Of a stretch of 64,000 nt of DNA, positions 46,100 through 54,263 are shown piece by piece. Numbering within the stretch: the first letter of the stretch is position 1; the number at the start of each line of letters is the position of its first letter. A program made the translations under genes and the position numbers. Under the pieces are notes generated by a model. That model was not told where the DNA came from. It made no database searches and worked only from the letters and a program-made list of their open reading frames with translations. Source of the stretch: 34-65-8 sp963529855 (lineage in GTDB: Bacteria > Pseudomonadota > Alphaproteobacteria > Sphingomonadales > Sphingomonadaceae); NCBI GenBank assembly GCA_963529855.1, contig CAURZK010000008.1, positions 1 through 64,000 of the forward strand, written 5' to 3'.

Positions 46100-47452
46100 A
46101 TGAGCGACACCGCCAGACTGACACGCGGATCGATCCGCGGCCACCTGGTCGGTCAGACGCTACCGATGATCCTGGGCGTTGCTGCACTGATGTCGGTGGG
46201 GCTGGTCAACGCCTATTTCATCGGGCGGTTGGGCGCGGACGAACTGGCAGCGGTCGCATTCATTTTTCCGGTCACGATCGCGATTTCCAGCCTGGGCGTG
46301 GGGGTGATGGTCGGGATCAATTCCGTCATCGCCCGCGCGCTGGGCGCGGGAGAGATCGACCGCGCGGCGCGGCGTGCCAATTTCGGCGCCGTCTTCGCGC
46401 TGGCCGCAGGCATCGTGATCGGATTGCTGCTGTTCGCCATCGTCGATCCGCTGTTCCGGTTGATGCAGGCGCCGGAAAACCTGCTGCCACTGATCGGTGA
46501 CTACATGCGGCCCTATACCGTGGGGCTGCCCGTGCTGCTGCTGCAGATGGGCCTCAACGGCGTCCTGCGCGGCCAGGGGGAGGCGCGCGCGACCGGGATC
46601 GTCGCGGTTACCTACGCCGCGGTAAACTGGGTACTCAATCCGGTGCTGATCGATGGCGCATTCGGTCTGCCGGGCATGGGCGTTGCGGGGGCAGCATGGG
46701 CGGCCAATATCGGGTTCACGCTGGCGACGGCCGTTGCGCTGGCGCTCGTTTCCCGCACCTCGCTGCCGATCCGCCCCGGTTTGGTCCGGGAATGCCGGAT
46801 GGGCGAATCGGCTGCTGCCATCATGCGCGTGGCCGGGCCCGCGGCATTTTCGAACGCGATCAATCCGATCGGCCTTGCCATTCTCACTGCCCTGCTCGCC
46901 TCCGAAGGCACCGCGGCAGTGGCCGGGTTCGGCGCGGCAGGCCGCCTGCAATCGTTCGCCGTGGTGCCCCTGCTGGCCCTGTCGGGATCGATCGGCGCGA
47001 TCGTCGGCCAGAACTGGGGCGCTGGCCTTCCCGACCGATCGCGCCGCGCCATGGCGGAAGCGGGGCTGTTTTGCCTCGCCTATGGCGCCGTGGTCGCGGT
47101 TGTGCTGTTCGTATTCGGTGACCCGCTGGCGCAGCTGTTCACTGATGACGCCGCGGTAGCGCGCGAGTTCAAGCGCTATCTCGCGATATCGGTCTGGGGC
47201 TACGCCGGGTTCGGTCTGCTGATTACCGCAAATGGCGCGCTCAACGCCGTGGACAGGTCGAGCTTCGCCCTGGCCCAGAGCTTCGCCCGCGTGTTCCTGC
47301 TGATGCTGCCCTTCGCCTGGGTGCTGAGGGCAAGCTGGCATGCCGATGCCATTTATGCCGCCGAACTGGTTGCCAACCTGGGCGGCGGCGCGCTCGCCGC
47401 GGGCATCACATGGCACGTCCTTCGCGAGCCCCGGCCAGTGACCGTTCGTTAA
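46100..47452 (+). CDS. MATE-family multidrug efflux protein
   Basis: The 450-residue protein has about twelve hydrophobic helices in two MATE halves (MILGVAALMSVGLVNAYFIG and the second repeat from about residue 235). It is a probable Na+- or H+-driven exporter. It precedes cheA on the same strand by 45 bases, and a CtrA-like half-site overlaps its stop codon. Confidence 0.92.
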   Translation: MSDTARLTRGSIRGHLVGQTLPMILGVAALMSVGLVNAYFIGRLGADELAAVAFIFPVTIAISSLGVGVMVGINSVIARALGAGEIDRAARRANFGAVFALAAGIVIGLLLFAIVDPLFRLMQAPENLLPLIGDYMRPYTVGLPVLLLQMGLNGVLRGQGEARATGIVAVTYAAVNWVLNPVLIDGAFGLPGMGVAGAAWAANIGFTLATAVALALVSRTSLPIRPGLVRECRMGESAAAIMRVAGPAAFSNAINPIGLAILTALLASEGTAAVAGFGAAGRLQSFAVVPLLALSGSIGAIVGQNWGAGLPDRSRRAMAEAGLFCLAYGAVVAVVLFVFGDPLAQLFTDDAAVAREFKRYLAISVWGYAGFGLLITANGALNAVDRSSFALAQSFARVFLLMLPFAWVLRASWHADAIYAAELVANLGGGALAAGITWHVLREPRPVTVR

Positions 47453-47456
47453 CCAT
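47449..47456 (+). promoter_or_regulatory. CtrA-type half-site TTAACCAT upstream of cheA
   Basis: TTAACCAT overlaps the MATE stop codon and lies 42 bases upstream of the cheA start. This octamer is a known short form of the CtrA-binding motif in alphaproteobacteria. Chance occurrence at a TAA stop is possible. Confidence 0.3.
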
Positions 47457-47497
47457 CTTACCGCATAGGCTTTCCCCGACCAAACGGGGGCGTGGGA

Positions 47498-49846
47498 ATG
47501 GAAGACCTGCTGGCGGATTTCGTGGCCGAAACCCGCGAGATGCTGGAAGCGATCGGGGGCGAACTGGTGGCATGGGAAGCCGACCCGGCCGACCGGGCGC
47601 GCCTCGATGCCCTGTTCCGCTTCGTCCACACGGTAAAGGGCAACTGCGGCTTCTTCGACTTTCCGCGCCTGGAAAAACTCAGCCACGCCGCTGAAGGCGC
47701 GTTGGCTGAAGTCCGTGCCGGCCGGCGTCAGCCGGGTGCGCACCTCGTCAACGGAGTCCTCGCGATCATCGACCGGATCGCCGAGATGATCGATGCAATC
47801 GAGGCTGGGCAGGAACTGCCCGAAACGAGCGACGAGCGGCTGATCGCGGCACTCGAACCCGAACCTGAGGACAGCGGCGCCGATCACGCGCTTCCTGCGG
47901 GCACGGCGCCGGAAAGGAAGGTCGGCGGCGGCAATGGATCGGCCCGCTCCATCCGGCTGCCGGTCGAGTTGCTGGACCGCCTGATGAGCGGCGTTTCCGA
48001 CATGGTGCTGGCGCGCAACGATCTGGCGCGGCGCCTGCGCGAGGCCGGCAACCAACCGACCATCGATGGGCCGTTCGAACGCCTTTCCGCCATTCTCGAC
48101 GACGTGCGCGAAGGGGTGACGCGGATGCGCATGCAGCGCATCGAACACCTCTACAACGCCCTTCCCCGCCTCGTCCGCGACCTGAGCGCGGAACTGGGCA
48201 AGCAGGTCATGATCGATCTAGAAGGGGGCGACGTCGAACTCGACCGCGAAATGATCGAGACTGTCCGCGATCCTCTGACCCATATCATCCGCAACGCGAT
48301 CGATCACGGGATCGAGGCCCCATCCGTCCGCCTTGGCCGCGGCAAGCGCGAGATCGGGATGCTGAGCATTTCGGCCCGCCAGGCAGGCAATCGCATCGCG
48401 CTCGTCATTCGTGACGATGGCGGCGGATTCGATGTGGACCGCATCGCTGCCAAGGCCGTGGCGCAAGGTATCGCGACCCAGGCGGAAGTCGACGCGATGA
48501 CCCGCCAGCGCAAGCTGGAACTGGTGTTCGAACCGGGTCTGTCGACCGCTGAAAAGGTAAGCGAGGTATCTGGGCGCGGGGTCGGGATGGACGTCGTGCG
48601 CGCAAATCTGGAACGGGTCGGCGGTACGATAGAAATCGAAAGCGAGCTGGGCGAAGGCACGATGCTGACGCTTCAGCTGCCGCTCACGCTGAGCATCATC
48701 GCGGCCCTAACGGTGAGCTGCAATGGCAGCCGCTTCGCAATTCCGCGCTCGTACATCGAGGAAATCGCACGGGGCTCGTCTTCGGCCATCGTGCTCGAAA
48801 CGCTGGGCGATGCGGCATTCGCCGTATTTCGCCAGGCCCGAATTCCCGCGATCCGCCTCGCCACGGTGCTAGGCCTCGATGACAGCCGGCCGCTGGAGGA
48901 ATCGACGTTCGTCTTCGTCCGCCTCGCGCGCGGCGACCTTTATGCGCTCGCGGTGGACCGGGTGCTCGATAACGAAGATCTGGTGGTCAAACCGCTGGCG
49001 CCTGCGATCATGGCAACCGGGGTCTATTCGGGATCGACCCTGCTCGACGACGGCAACCCCATCCTCATGCTGGACATGCCCAATATCGCGCAGGCGCATG
49101 GGCTGACCATCCGCAACGGTGCCGGCAGGGCAGCGGCGCAACTGGCCGCCAATGGCCATGCCGAAGCCGATACGGTCCAGGTCATCCTGTTCCGCGACCT
49201 GCTTGGCCGCCGCCGCGCCGTTCGCATGGATCAGGTACGCCGCATCCAGTCGCTCGCGGCAGGCGCAATCGGCTGCGAAAGCGGGTGGCACCAGGCAACG
49301 CTCGATGGCGTCATCATGCCTCTGGCAGGCCTGGCCGATGGGTCGCTGCCGCCCGAACGGTTGACCGTGCTTCGCCTTGGCGACGGAGCCAGCGAACTGC
49401 TGTTTGCGGTTGGCGAGATCGAGAATACCGCAGGGCTGACCGACCCTGTCATGCCGGTCCCCGGCGACGAACTGCTCGCCGGAACGACTCTGATTGCAGG
49501 TGAACCTGCCGGGCTGATCGATGCCCATGCGCTGTTCGCCCGCCATGCCCGCCAGCTCATGCCCAGCCGCAAGCTGCGCTGCCGCCTGCCTGCTGACGAT
49601 GAATGGGCCCGCAGTTTCCTTGCCCCGCTGATCGAGAGTGCCGGATATTGCATCGTCAGCGACGACAGTGCCGAAGCCGACCTCGCCTTCCACATCGCCG
49701 GGCAGCAGCCCGAACCGGTCGTGGCCGGTCAGGTGATTCGCCTGCGAACCGACGCGCGGACCGAAGGGGCCGATGCTGCCTCCATCTACCGTTACGATCG
49801 TGATGGCCTGCTCGCCGCTCTCAAGAGCGTGGCTGGAGCTGCGTGA
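47498..49846 (+). CDS. cheA: Chemotaxis histidine kinase CheA with extra C-terminal domains
   Basis: The 782-residue protein has an Hpt domain with phosphorylatable His-44 in VHTVKG, then a short linker without a P2 domain. A dimerisation segment (about 150-215) and HATPase (NAIDHG at about 266-271, DDGGGF and GRGVGMDVVRANL) follow. A CheW domain from about 400 is followed by a second, weaker CheW-like part. The last 100 residues (SAGYCIVSDD region) look like a degenerate receiver. ATG 47498 is preferred over GTG 47492. It heads cheA-cheW-cheY-cheB-cheR. Confidence 0.94.
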   Translation: MEDLLADFVAETREMLEAIGGELVAWEADPADRARLDALFRFVHTVKGNCGFFDFPRLEKLSHAAEGALAEVRAGRRQPGAHLVNGVLAIIDRIAEMIDAIEAGQELPETSDERLIAALEPEPEDSGADHALPAGTAPERKVGGGNGSARSIRLPVELLDRLMSGVSDMVLARNDLARRLREAGNQPTIDGPFERLSAILDDVREGVTRMRMQRIEHLYNALPRLVRDLSAELGKQVMIDLEGGDVELDREMIETVRDPLTHIIRNAIDHGIEAPSVRLGRGKREIGMLSISARQAGNRIALVIRDDGGGFDVDRIAAKAVAQGIATQAEVDAMTRQRKLELVFEPGLSTAEKVSEVSGRGVGMDVVRANLERVGGTIEIESELGEGTMLTLQLPLTLSIIAALTVSCNGSRFAIPRSYIEEIARGSSSAIVLETLGDAAFAVFRQARIPAIRLATVLGLDDSRPLEESTFVFVRLARGDLYALAVDRVLDNEDLVVKPLAPAIMATGVYSGSTLLDDGNPILMLDMPNIAQAHGLTIRNGAGRAAAQLAANGHAEADTVQVILFRDLLGRRRAVRMDQVRRIQSLAAGAIGCESGWHQATLDGVIMPLAGLADGSLPPERLTVLRLGDGASELLFAVGEIENTAGLTDPVMPVPGDELLAGTTLIAGEPAGLIDAHALFARHARQLMPSRKLRCRLPADDEWARSFLAPLIESAGYCIVSDDSAEADLAFHIAGQQPEPVVAGQVIRLRTDARTEGADAASIYRYDRDGLLAALKSVAGAA

Positions 49847-50289
49847 TGAGCGATCTGTACCTTATCGCCGAAATCGCCGGGCGCCGCGCCGCCATCGCAT
49901 CGGCTGAAGTTCATTCCGTCATCGAGGTGGGTCAGGTCGCGCCGGTGCCGCGGGCGCCTGATTTCGTGGCCGGCATTACGGCTCTGCGCAGCCGTGCCCT
50001 GACCGTGATCGACGCACGGCGCGCTCTCGGCATCTGCGAAATCGCCGAGGGGTCCGATGGACGCGCCGTGGTGTGCACTGTCGACGGTCATCCTTACGCT
50101 ATCGTCGTCGACCGGGTCGAAGACGTGGTCGAAGCGACCTGCACCTCCGCACGCCCCGATGCCGATCTGGGCCATGCATGGGAACGCGTTGCGCGCGGTC
50201 TGGTCGAAACCCGGATCGGCCCGGCGCTGATCGTCGATCTGGCGGCTATCGTGGCCGGACCCGAAAATGCCGCAGCATTAACGACGTAA
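49846..50289 (+). CDS. cheW: CheW-like coupling protein
   Basis: The 147-residue protein is a single CheW domain that couples receptors to CheA. It starts at ATG 49846, overlapping the cheA stop by one base (TGATG). Visible are the beta-strand pattern and the hydrophobic core VIEVGQVAPVPRAPDFVAGI, VIDAR and VVDRVEDVV. Length is typical. Confidence 0.93.
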   Translation: MSDLYLIAEIAGRRAAIASAEVHSVIEVGQVAPVPRAPDFVAGITALRSRALTVIDARRALGICEIAEGSDGRAVVCTVDGHPYAIVVDRVEDVVEATCTSARPDADLGHAWERVARGLVETRIGPALIVDLAAIVAGPENAAALTT

Positions 50290-50344
50290 GCCGAAAGTTA
50301 ACCTGCGAACGTTATCACCTCGAATGAAACAGGGGATCGCATCA

Positions 50345-50710
50345 ATGAAGAGCTGCCTGATCGTCGACGACTCCCGCGTGATACGCAAAGTATCGCGCCA
50401 TATCCTTGAGTCGCTCGGGTTCATTGTCGACGAAGCGGAAAACGGCCAGATCGGCCTGGCCCGGTGCGAGCAATCGATGCCGGACCTCGTCATGCTCGAC
50501 TGGAACATGCCGGTCATGACCGGGATCGAATTTATCGTCCAGTTGCGCCAGCGGCCGGGGGGTGAGAAGCCCAAGGTCGTATTCTGCACTACCGAAAACG
50601 ACGTCGCCCATATTCGCGAGGCCATCAGCGCCGGGGCCGACGAATACGTCATGAAGCCGTTCGACCATGAAACCCTGCAGATAAAACTCCAGCTCGTCGG
50701 CATGGCCTGA
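50345..50710 (+). CDS. cheY: Single-domain response regulator CheY
   Basis: The 121-residue receiver has Asp pair D8-D9 (VDDS), phospho-acceptor D52 (LDWNMP), T82/T83 and K104 (MKPF). ATG 50345 is chosen because AGGGGAT lies 8 bases upstream; ATG 50324 is an alternative start. In the cluster it is the likely motility or c-di-GMP-linked output of CheA. Confidence 0.94.
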   Translation: MKSCLIVDDSRVIRKVSRHILESLGFIVDEAENGQIGLARCEQSMPDLVMLDWNMPVMTGIEFIVQLRQRPGGEKPKVVFCTTENDVAHIREAISAGADEYVMKPFDHETLQIKLQLVGMA

Positions 50711-50720
50711 GGGCCAGCCG

Positions 50721-51821
50721 GTGGACCATGTCCCCAGCCAGGCAGGCACACTGACCCGGGCCCGGGACAGTCGCCGCGTGGCCCCCGTTCGGGTGATGAT
50801 CGTCGACGATTCGCTGGTCGTTCGATCGATCCTGTCGCGAGCCCTGGGGTCGGCGGCCGACATCGAGATCGTCGCCAAGACCGGCAGCGCGGAACTGGCA
50901 CTGGCCCAGCTCGCCCGCGTCGCCGTGGATGTGATCCTGCTCGACCTCGAAATGCCGGGCATGGGCGGGCTTGAGGCCCTGCCCCGCATTCTGGCAGCCG
51001 ACCGCAATGTGCAGGTCCTGGTCGTATCTTCGCTGACCCAGATCGGTGCCGAACATACGCTGTCGGCCCTGGCGATGGGCGCTGCCGACACGATGCTGAA
51101 GCCGCGTTCCGGCGAATTTGACGACAGTTACCGCGACGCGCTGCTCTCCAAGGTTCGGGCACTGGGCGCAGCGCGCACGGCCCGGGTGGCACCCCCGGCG
51201 CGCGAGGTGCAGGTTCCCACCGGGGCGTCCGCGAGCCCGGCACAGATTGCTGCGATCGCCATCGGCGCATCCACCGGCGGGGTTCATGCGCTCGGCATCC
51301 TGCTGCGCAACCTGCCCCCGCGGGTGACGGCCCCGATCCTGGTGACCCAGCATTTGCCTCCCAGCTTCGTTCACGTGTTCGCACGCCAGCTCGAATCCGC
51401 TGCCGCGCGTCCAGCCGTCGTGGCCGAGGACGGCATGCTGCTCGAGCCAGGCCGCATCTATGTTGCCCCCGGCGACGGCCACATGATCGTGGACATGGAC
51501 GGCGACCGGCTCGTCGTCGCAACCGACCACGCGCGGGCTGCCAGTGGCTGCATGCCGTCGGTCGATCCGCTGTTTGCCGCGCTCGCGCAGCACGCCGGAC
51601 CGCAAACGCTGGCCGTCGTGCTGTCGGGCATGGGCCGCGACGGTTCGATAGGCGCGGCCCGGCTCGCCGCAGCAGGAGGTATCGTGTTGGTACAGGACAA
51701 GGAAAGCTCGGCCGTGTGGGGCATGCCCGGCAGCGTGGCCGAGGCCGGCATTGCCCAGGCCATCCTTCCGCCCGATCAACTCGCCTGGCGCATCGCGGCA
51801 CTCTCGGGGCGCCGGGGATGA
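50721..51821 (+). CDS. cheB: Protein-glutamate methylesterase CheB
   Basis: The 366-residue protein has an N-terminal receiver (D75 in LLDLEMPG, K in MLKPRS) and a C-terminal methylesterase domain with S184 in GASTGG, H211 in QHLPP and Asp in GMGRDG, the expected catalytic triad. It starts at GTG 50721. It resets receptor methylation in chemotaxis adaptation. The stop overlaps cheR (ATGA). Confidence 0.95.
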   Translation: MDHVPSQAGTLTRARDSRRVAPVRVMIVDDSLVVRSILSRALGSAADIEIVAKTGSAELALAQLARVAVDVILLDLEMPGMGGLEALPRILAADRNVQVLVVSSLTQIGAEHTLSALAMGAADTMLKPRSGEFDDSYRDALLSKVRALGAARTARVAPPAREVQVPTGASASPAQIAAIAIGASTGGVHALGILLRNLPPRVTAPILVTQHLPPSFVHVFARQLESAAARPAVVAEDGMLLEPGRIYVAPGDGHMIVDMDGDRLVVATDHARAASGCMPSVDPLFAALAQHAGPQTLAVVLSGMGRDGSIGAARLAAAGGIVLVQDKESSAVWGMPGSVAEAGIAQAILPPDQLAWRIAALSGRRG

Positions 51822-52699
51822 CGCTGGAGGATGCCTCTCACCAGATCATCACTGGCCTGCTCCATGCCCGCACCGGGCAACAGCTGACCGAAGCCCGGCG
51901 CTGGCGCATCGATTCGGCACTGGCCGGTCTGTTTCGGGCGCACGGCATCACCAATGTCGACCAGCTGGCCTGCCTGCTCGCAATGCCTGGTGCAGAGCGG
52001 CTTGGCAGCGAGGTGGTCGAAGCCTTGCTCAACAACGAGACATATTTCTTCCGCGACCGCCCGATGTTCGATCACCTGGCCCGGACCGTGCTACCCGATA
52101 TCGCCCGACACCGCGCCGACACCCGGCGCCTGCGAATCTGGTCGGCAGGCTGCCCGACCGGTCAGGAAGTCTATTCGCTGGCGATCCTGTTTGCCGACCA
52201 GCCGGAACGGTGGCGCGGCTGGAACATCGAAATACTGGGCAGCGACGTATCTTCGCGCGCGATCGAGGCGGCGCGGCGCGCCTGTTACAACCAGTTCGAA
52301 ATCCAGCGCGGCCTGGGTGTGGGACAGATGCTGACCTGGTTTCGCGAAACCCCGCACGGTTGGCAGCCCCACCCGCAAGTGCGCGATATGGTGCGGTTCG
52401 AACAGCGCAACATCCTGGATCCGGTTGCCCGAGCCGGCAGCTACGACCTCGTGCTGTGCCGCAACGTCCTGCTCTATTTCGACGCCGAAACGCGCGCAAC
52501 CGCCTTCGAGCGGCTTGATCATGCGCTGGCGGCCCATGGCTGGCTGATGCTGGGCGCAGGCGAAACGGTCGTCGGCCGGACCGGCATCTTCACGCCGGTG
52601 GAGGGGAACCAGGGGCTGTTCCGGCGCAAGCAAGACGCAGGTCCGGCCGGGACGGCCGCCAGCGGTGGCAGGGTAAATTCCACCTTAACTGTTCCTTAG
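51818..52699 (+). CDS. cheR: Chemotaxis protein methyltransferase CheR
   Basis: The 293-residue protein has an N-terminal helical CheR domain (LLNNETYFFRD) and a C-terminal SAM-binding domain (IWSAGCPTGQEVYSLA, GSDVSSRAIEAAR, DLVLCRNVLLYFD). It methylates receptor glutamates. ATG 51818 overlaps the cheB stop. The last 25 residues are a Gly/Ala tail that overlaps a CtrA-like site for the next gene. Confidence 0.95.
   Translation: MTLEDASHQIITGLLHARTGQQLTEARRWRIDSALAGLFRAHGITNVDQLACLLAMPGAERLGSEVVEALLNNETYFFRDRPMFDHLARTVLPDIARHRADTRRLRIWSAGCPTGQEVYSLAILFADQPERWRGWNIEILGSDVSSRAIEAARRACYNQFEIQRGLGVGQMLTWFRETPHGWQPHPQVRDMVRFEQRNILDPVARAGSYDLVLCRNVLLYFDAETRATAFERLDHALAAHGWLMLGAGETVVGRTGIFTPVEGNQGLFRRKQDAGPAGTAASGGRVNSTLTVP
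52674..52689 (+). promoter_or_regulatory. CtrA-like TAAA-N7-TTAAC site upstream of the GGDEF/EAL gene
   Basis: TAAA, seven bases, then TTAAC matches the full CtrA-box TTAA-N7-TTAAC except one base in the left half. It ends 60 bases before the GTG start. It is inside the last codons of cheR, so it could be a chance match. Confidence 0.25.
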
Positions 52700-52748
52700 G
52701 TCGTCGTGCCTAACTGGATAGTCCGTAAGCGCTTTTGAGGGGAGCACA

Positions 52749-54263
52749 GTGGCGTTGATGGGGGCATCTCACGGGACAAATACCCGCGTTCTGGTATTTG
52801 CCCCGATACTGGTGCTGACCGCGATTTTCGCGGCCACCTGCGGCTTGCTGATGCTGAGCAAGGACTTGCCGAACGTTGTCATCGCGACACTGTTGGTGGG
52901 GACGATCGGGATCTACGTGATGGCCGCGGGCCTGCTTGGCCGCGTGGCCCTGGCCCATATTCGCCGGCTGGAACGGCTCGGCGTGACCGACAGCCTCAGT
53001 CTCCTGCCCAACCGCCGTGCGCTCCATGCAGAAGTGAGCGCCGGTGCGCAGACCCACGAGGAGGTGGCGATTGCGCTGATCGACCTTGACGGCTTCAAGA
53101 TGGTCAACGACCTTTACGGGCACTCGGTGGGCGACAAGGTAATCAAGCAGGTTGCCAAGGAACTGACCGACGTCGGCGGGACCGATGCCCGCGCCTATCG
53201 CCTGGGCGGAGACGAATTCGCTCTGAGCCTGACCGGGCCCTTGGCCGGAACGATCCTCGAGGGGATGTGCCGAACGGTGATCGACCGTTTGAGCCAGCCG
53301 CTGGCGATAGACGATCGCCGTATCGTGATCGGCGCAAGTATCGGCCTAGCCCGCTCGACCCGCACGGACGACGTGCCGTCGTCCGAACTGTTGCGCCGCG
53401 CCGATGTGGCAATGTATGTCTCGAAGCGCGGCGGCAAGATGCGCTGCACCTGGTTCAAACCCGAATTCGACCGCAATCTGGAAGCGGTGCGCGATCTCGA
53501 CATCGAACTGCGCAACGCACTTCTCGCAGGCGAATTCCGGCTCCACTACCAGCCCCTGGTGGATGCGAGGACGGGCGAGGTCGTCGCCGTCGAATCGCTG
53601 ATCCGATGGGAAAGGCCCGACGGCAAGGATATCGGCCCCAACACATTCATCCCGGTTGCCGAGGAGTCGGGCCTGATCAATCCGATCGGCCTGTGGGTCC
53701 TGCGGCGAAGCTGCACCGACGCGCTGGCGTGGGACGACATCAAACTGTCAGTCAACATCTCGGCGGCGCAGCTTCGTAACGCCGAATTCCCGATCCAGCT
53801 CGGCACCATTCTCGAAGAAACCGGCTTCCCGCCCGAACGGCTCGAGCTGGAAATCACCGAAACCTGCCTGGTCATCGATCCGGTGGTGGCGGAACGCAGC
53901 CTCACCCTGATCCGCGCATTCGGGGTCAACGTGGCACTCGACGATTTTGGCACGGGGTATGCCTCGATCGGGTTCCTGCGCCAGTTCCGGTTCGAAAAAC
54001 TCAAGCTCGACCGATCGCTGGTGGCAGATTCTGCAGGTGACGAATGCAGCCGCGCAATGATGCTGTCGAGCATCTCCATGGCGCGCGCGCTCAAGATGCA
54101 TGTCACTGCTGAAGGCGTGGAAACGCAGGCCCAGGCCGACATGGTGCGCAGCGCCGGATGCGACCAGATTCAGGGCTGGCTCTATTTCCGCCCGATGCCG
54201 GCCGAAGACATCGCCCAACATCTCCAGTCCGGTCGCCCCGAACGGCACAAGAGGATAGCATGA
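52749..54263 (+). CDS. GGDEF/EAL cyclic-di-GMP metabolism protein
   Basis: The 504-residue protein has two membrane helices (about residues 15-37 and 43-65), a GGDEF domain with an intact GGDEF motif at 153-157 and no RxxD inhibition site in the usual place, and an EAL domain. There the signature is ESL (282-284), but DDFGTG (397-402) and EGVET (454-458) remain. It probably can make and break c-di-GMP. It starts at GTG 52749 behind GAGGGGAG. It is placed between cheR and the receptor and overlaps the latter by 4 bases. Confidence 0.94.
   Translation: MALMGASHGTNTRVLVFAPILVLTAIFAATCGLLMLSKDLPNVVIATLLVGTIGIYVMAAGLLGRVALAHIRRLERLGVTDSLSLLPNRRALHAEVSAGAQTHEEVAIALIDLDGFKMVNDLYGHSVGDKVIKQVAKELTDVGGTDARAYRLGGDEFALSLTGPLAGTILEGMCRTVIDRLSQPLAIDDRRIVIGASIGLARSTRTDDVPSSELLRRADVAMYVSKRGGKMRCTWFKPEFDRNLEAVRDLDIELRNALLAGEFRLHYQPLVDARTGEVVAVESLIRWERPDGKDIGPNTFIPVAEESGLINPIGLWVLRRSCTDALAWDDIKLSVNISAAQLRNAEFPIQLGTILEETGFPPERLELEITETCLVIDPVVAERSLTLIRAFGVNVALDDFGTGYASIGFLRQFRFEKLKLDRSLVADSAGDECSRAMMLSSISMARALKMHVTAEGVETQAQADMVRSAGCDQIQGWLYFRPMPAEDIAQHLQSGRPERHKRIA

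Noticed and set aside
46160..48148. A 662-codon minus-strand frame across MATE and cheA
   Set aside because: It is opposite two genes with clear domains; its residues are His/Arg/Gln-rich with no motif.
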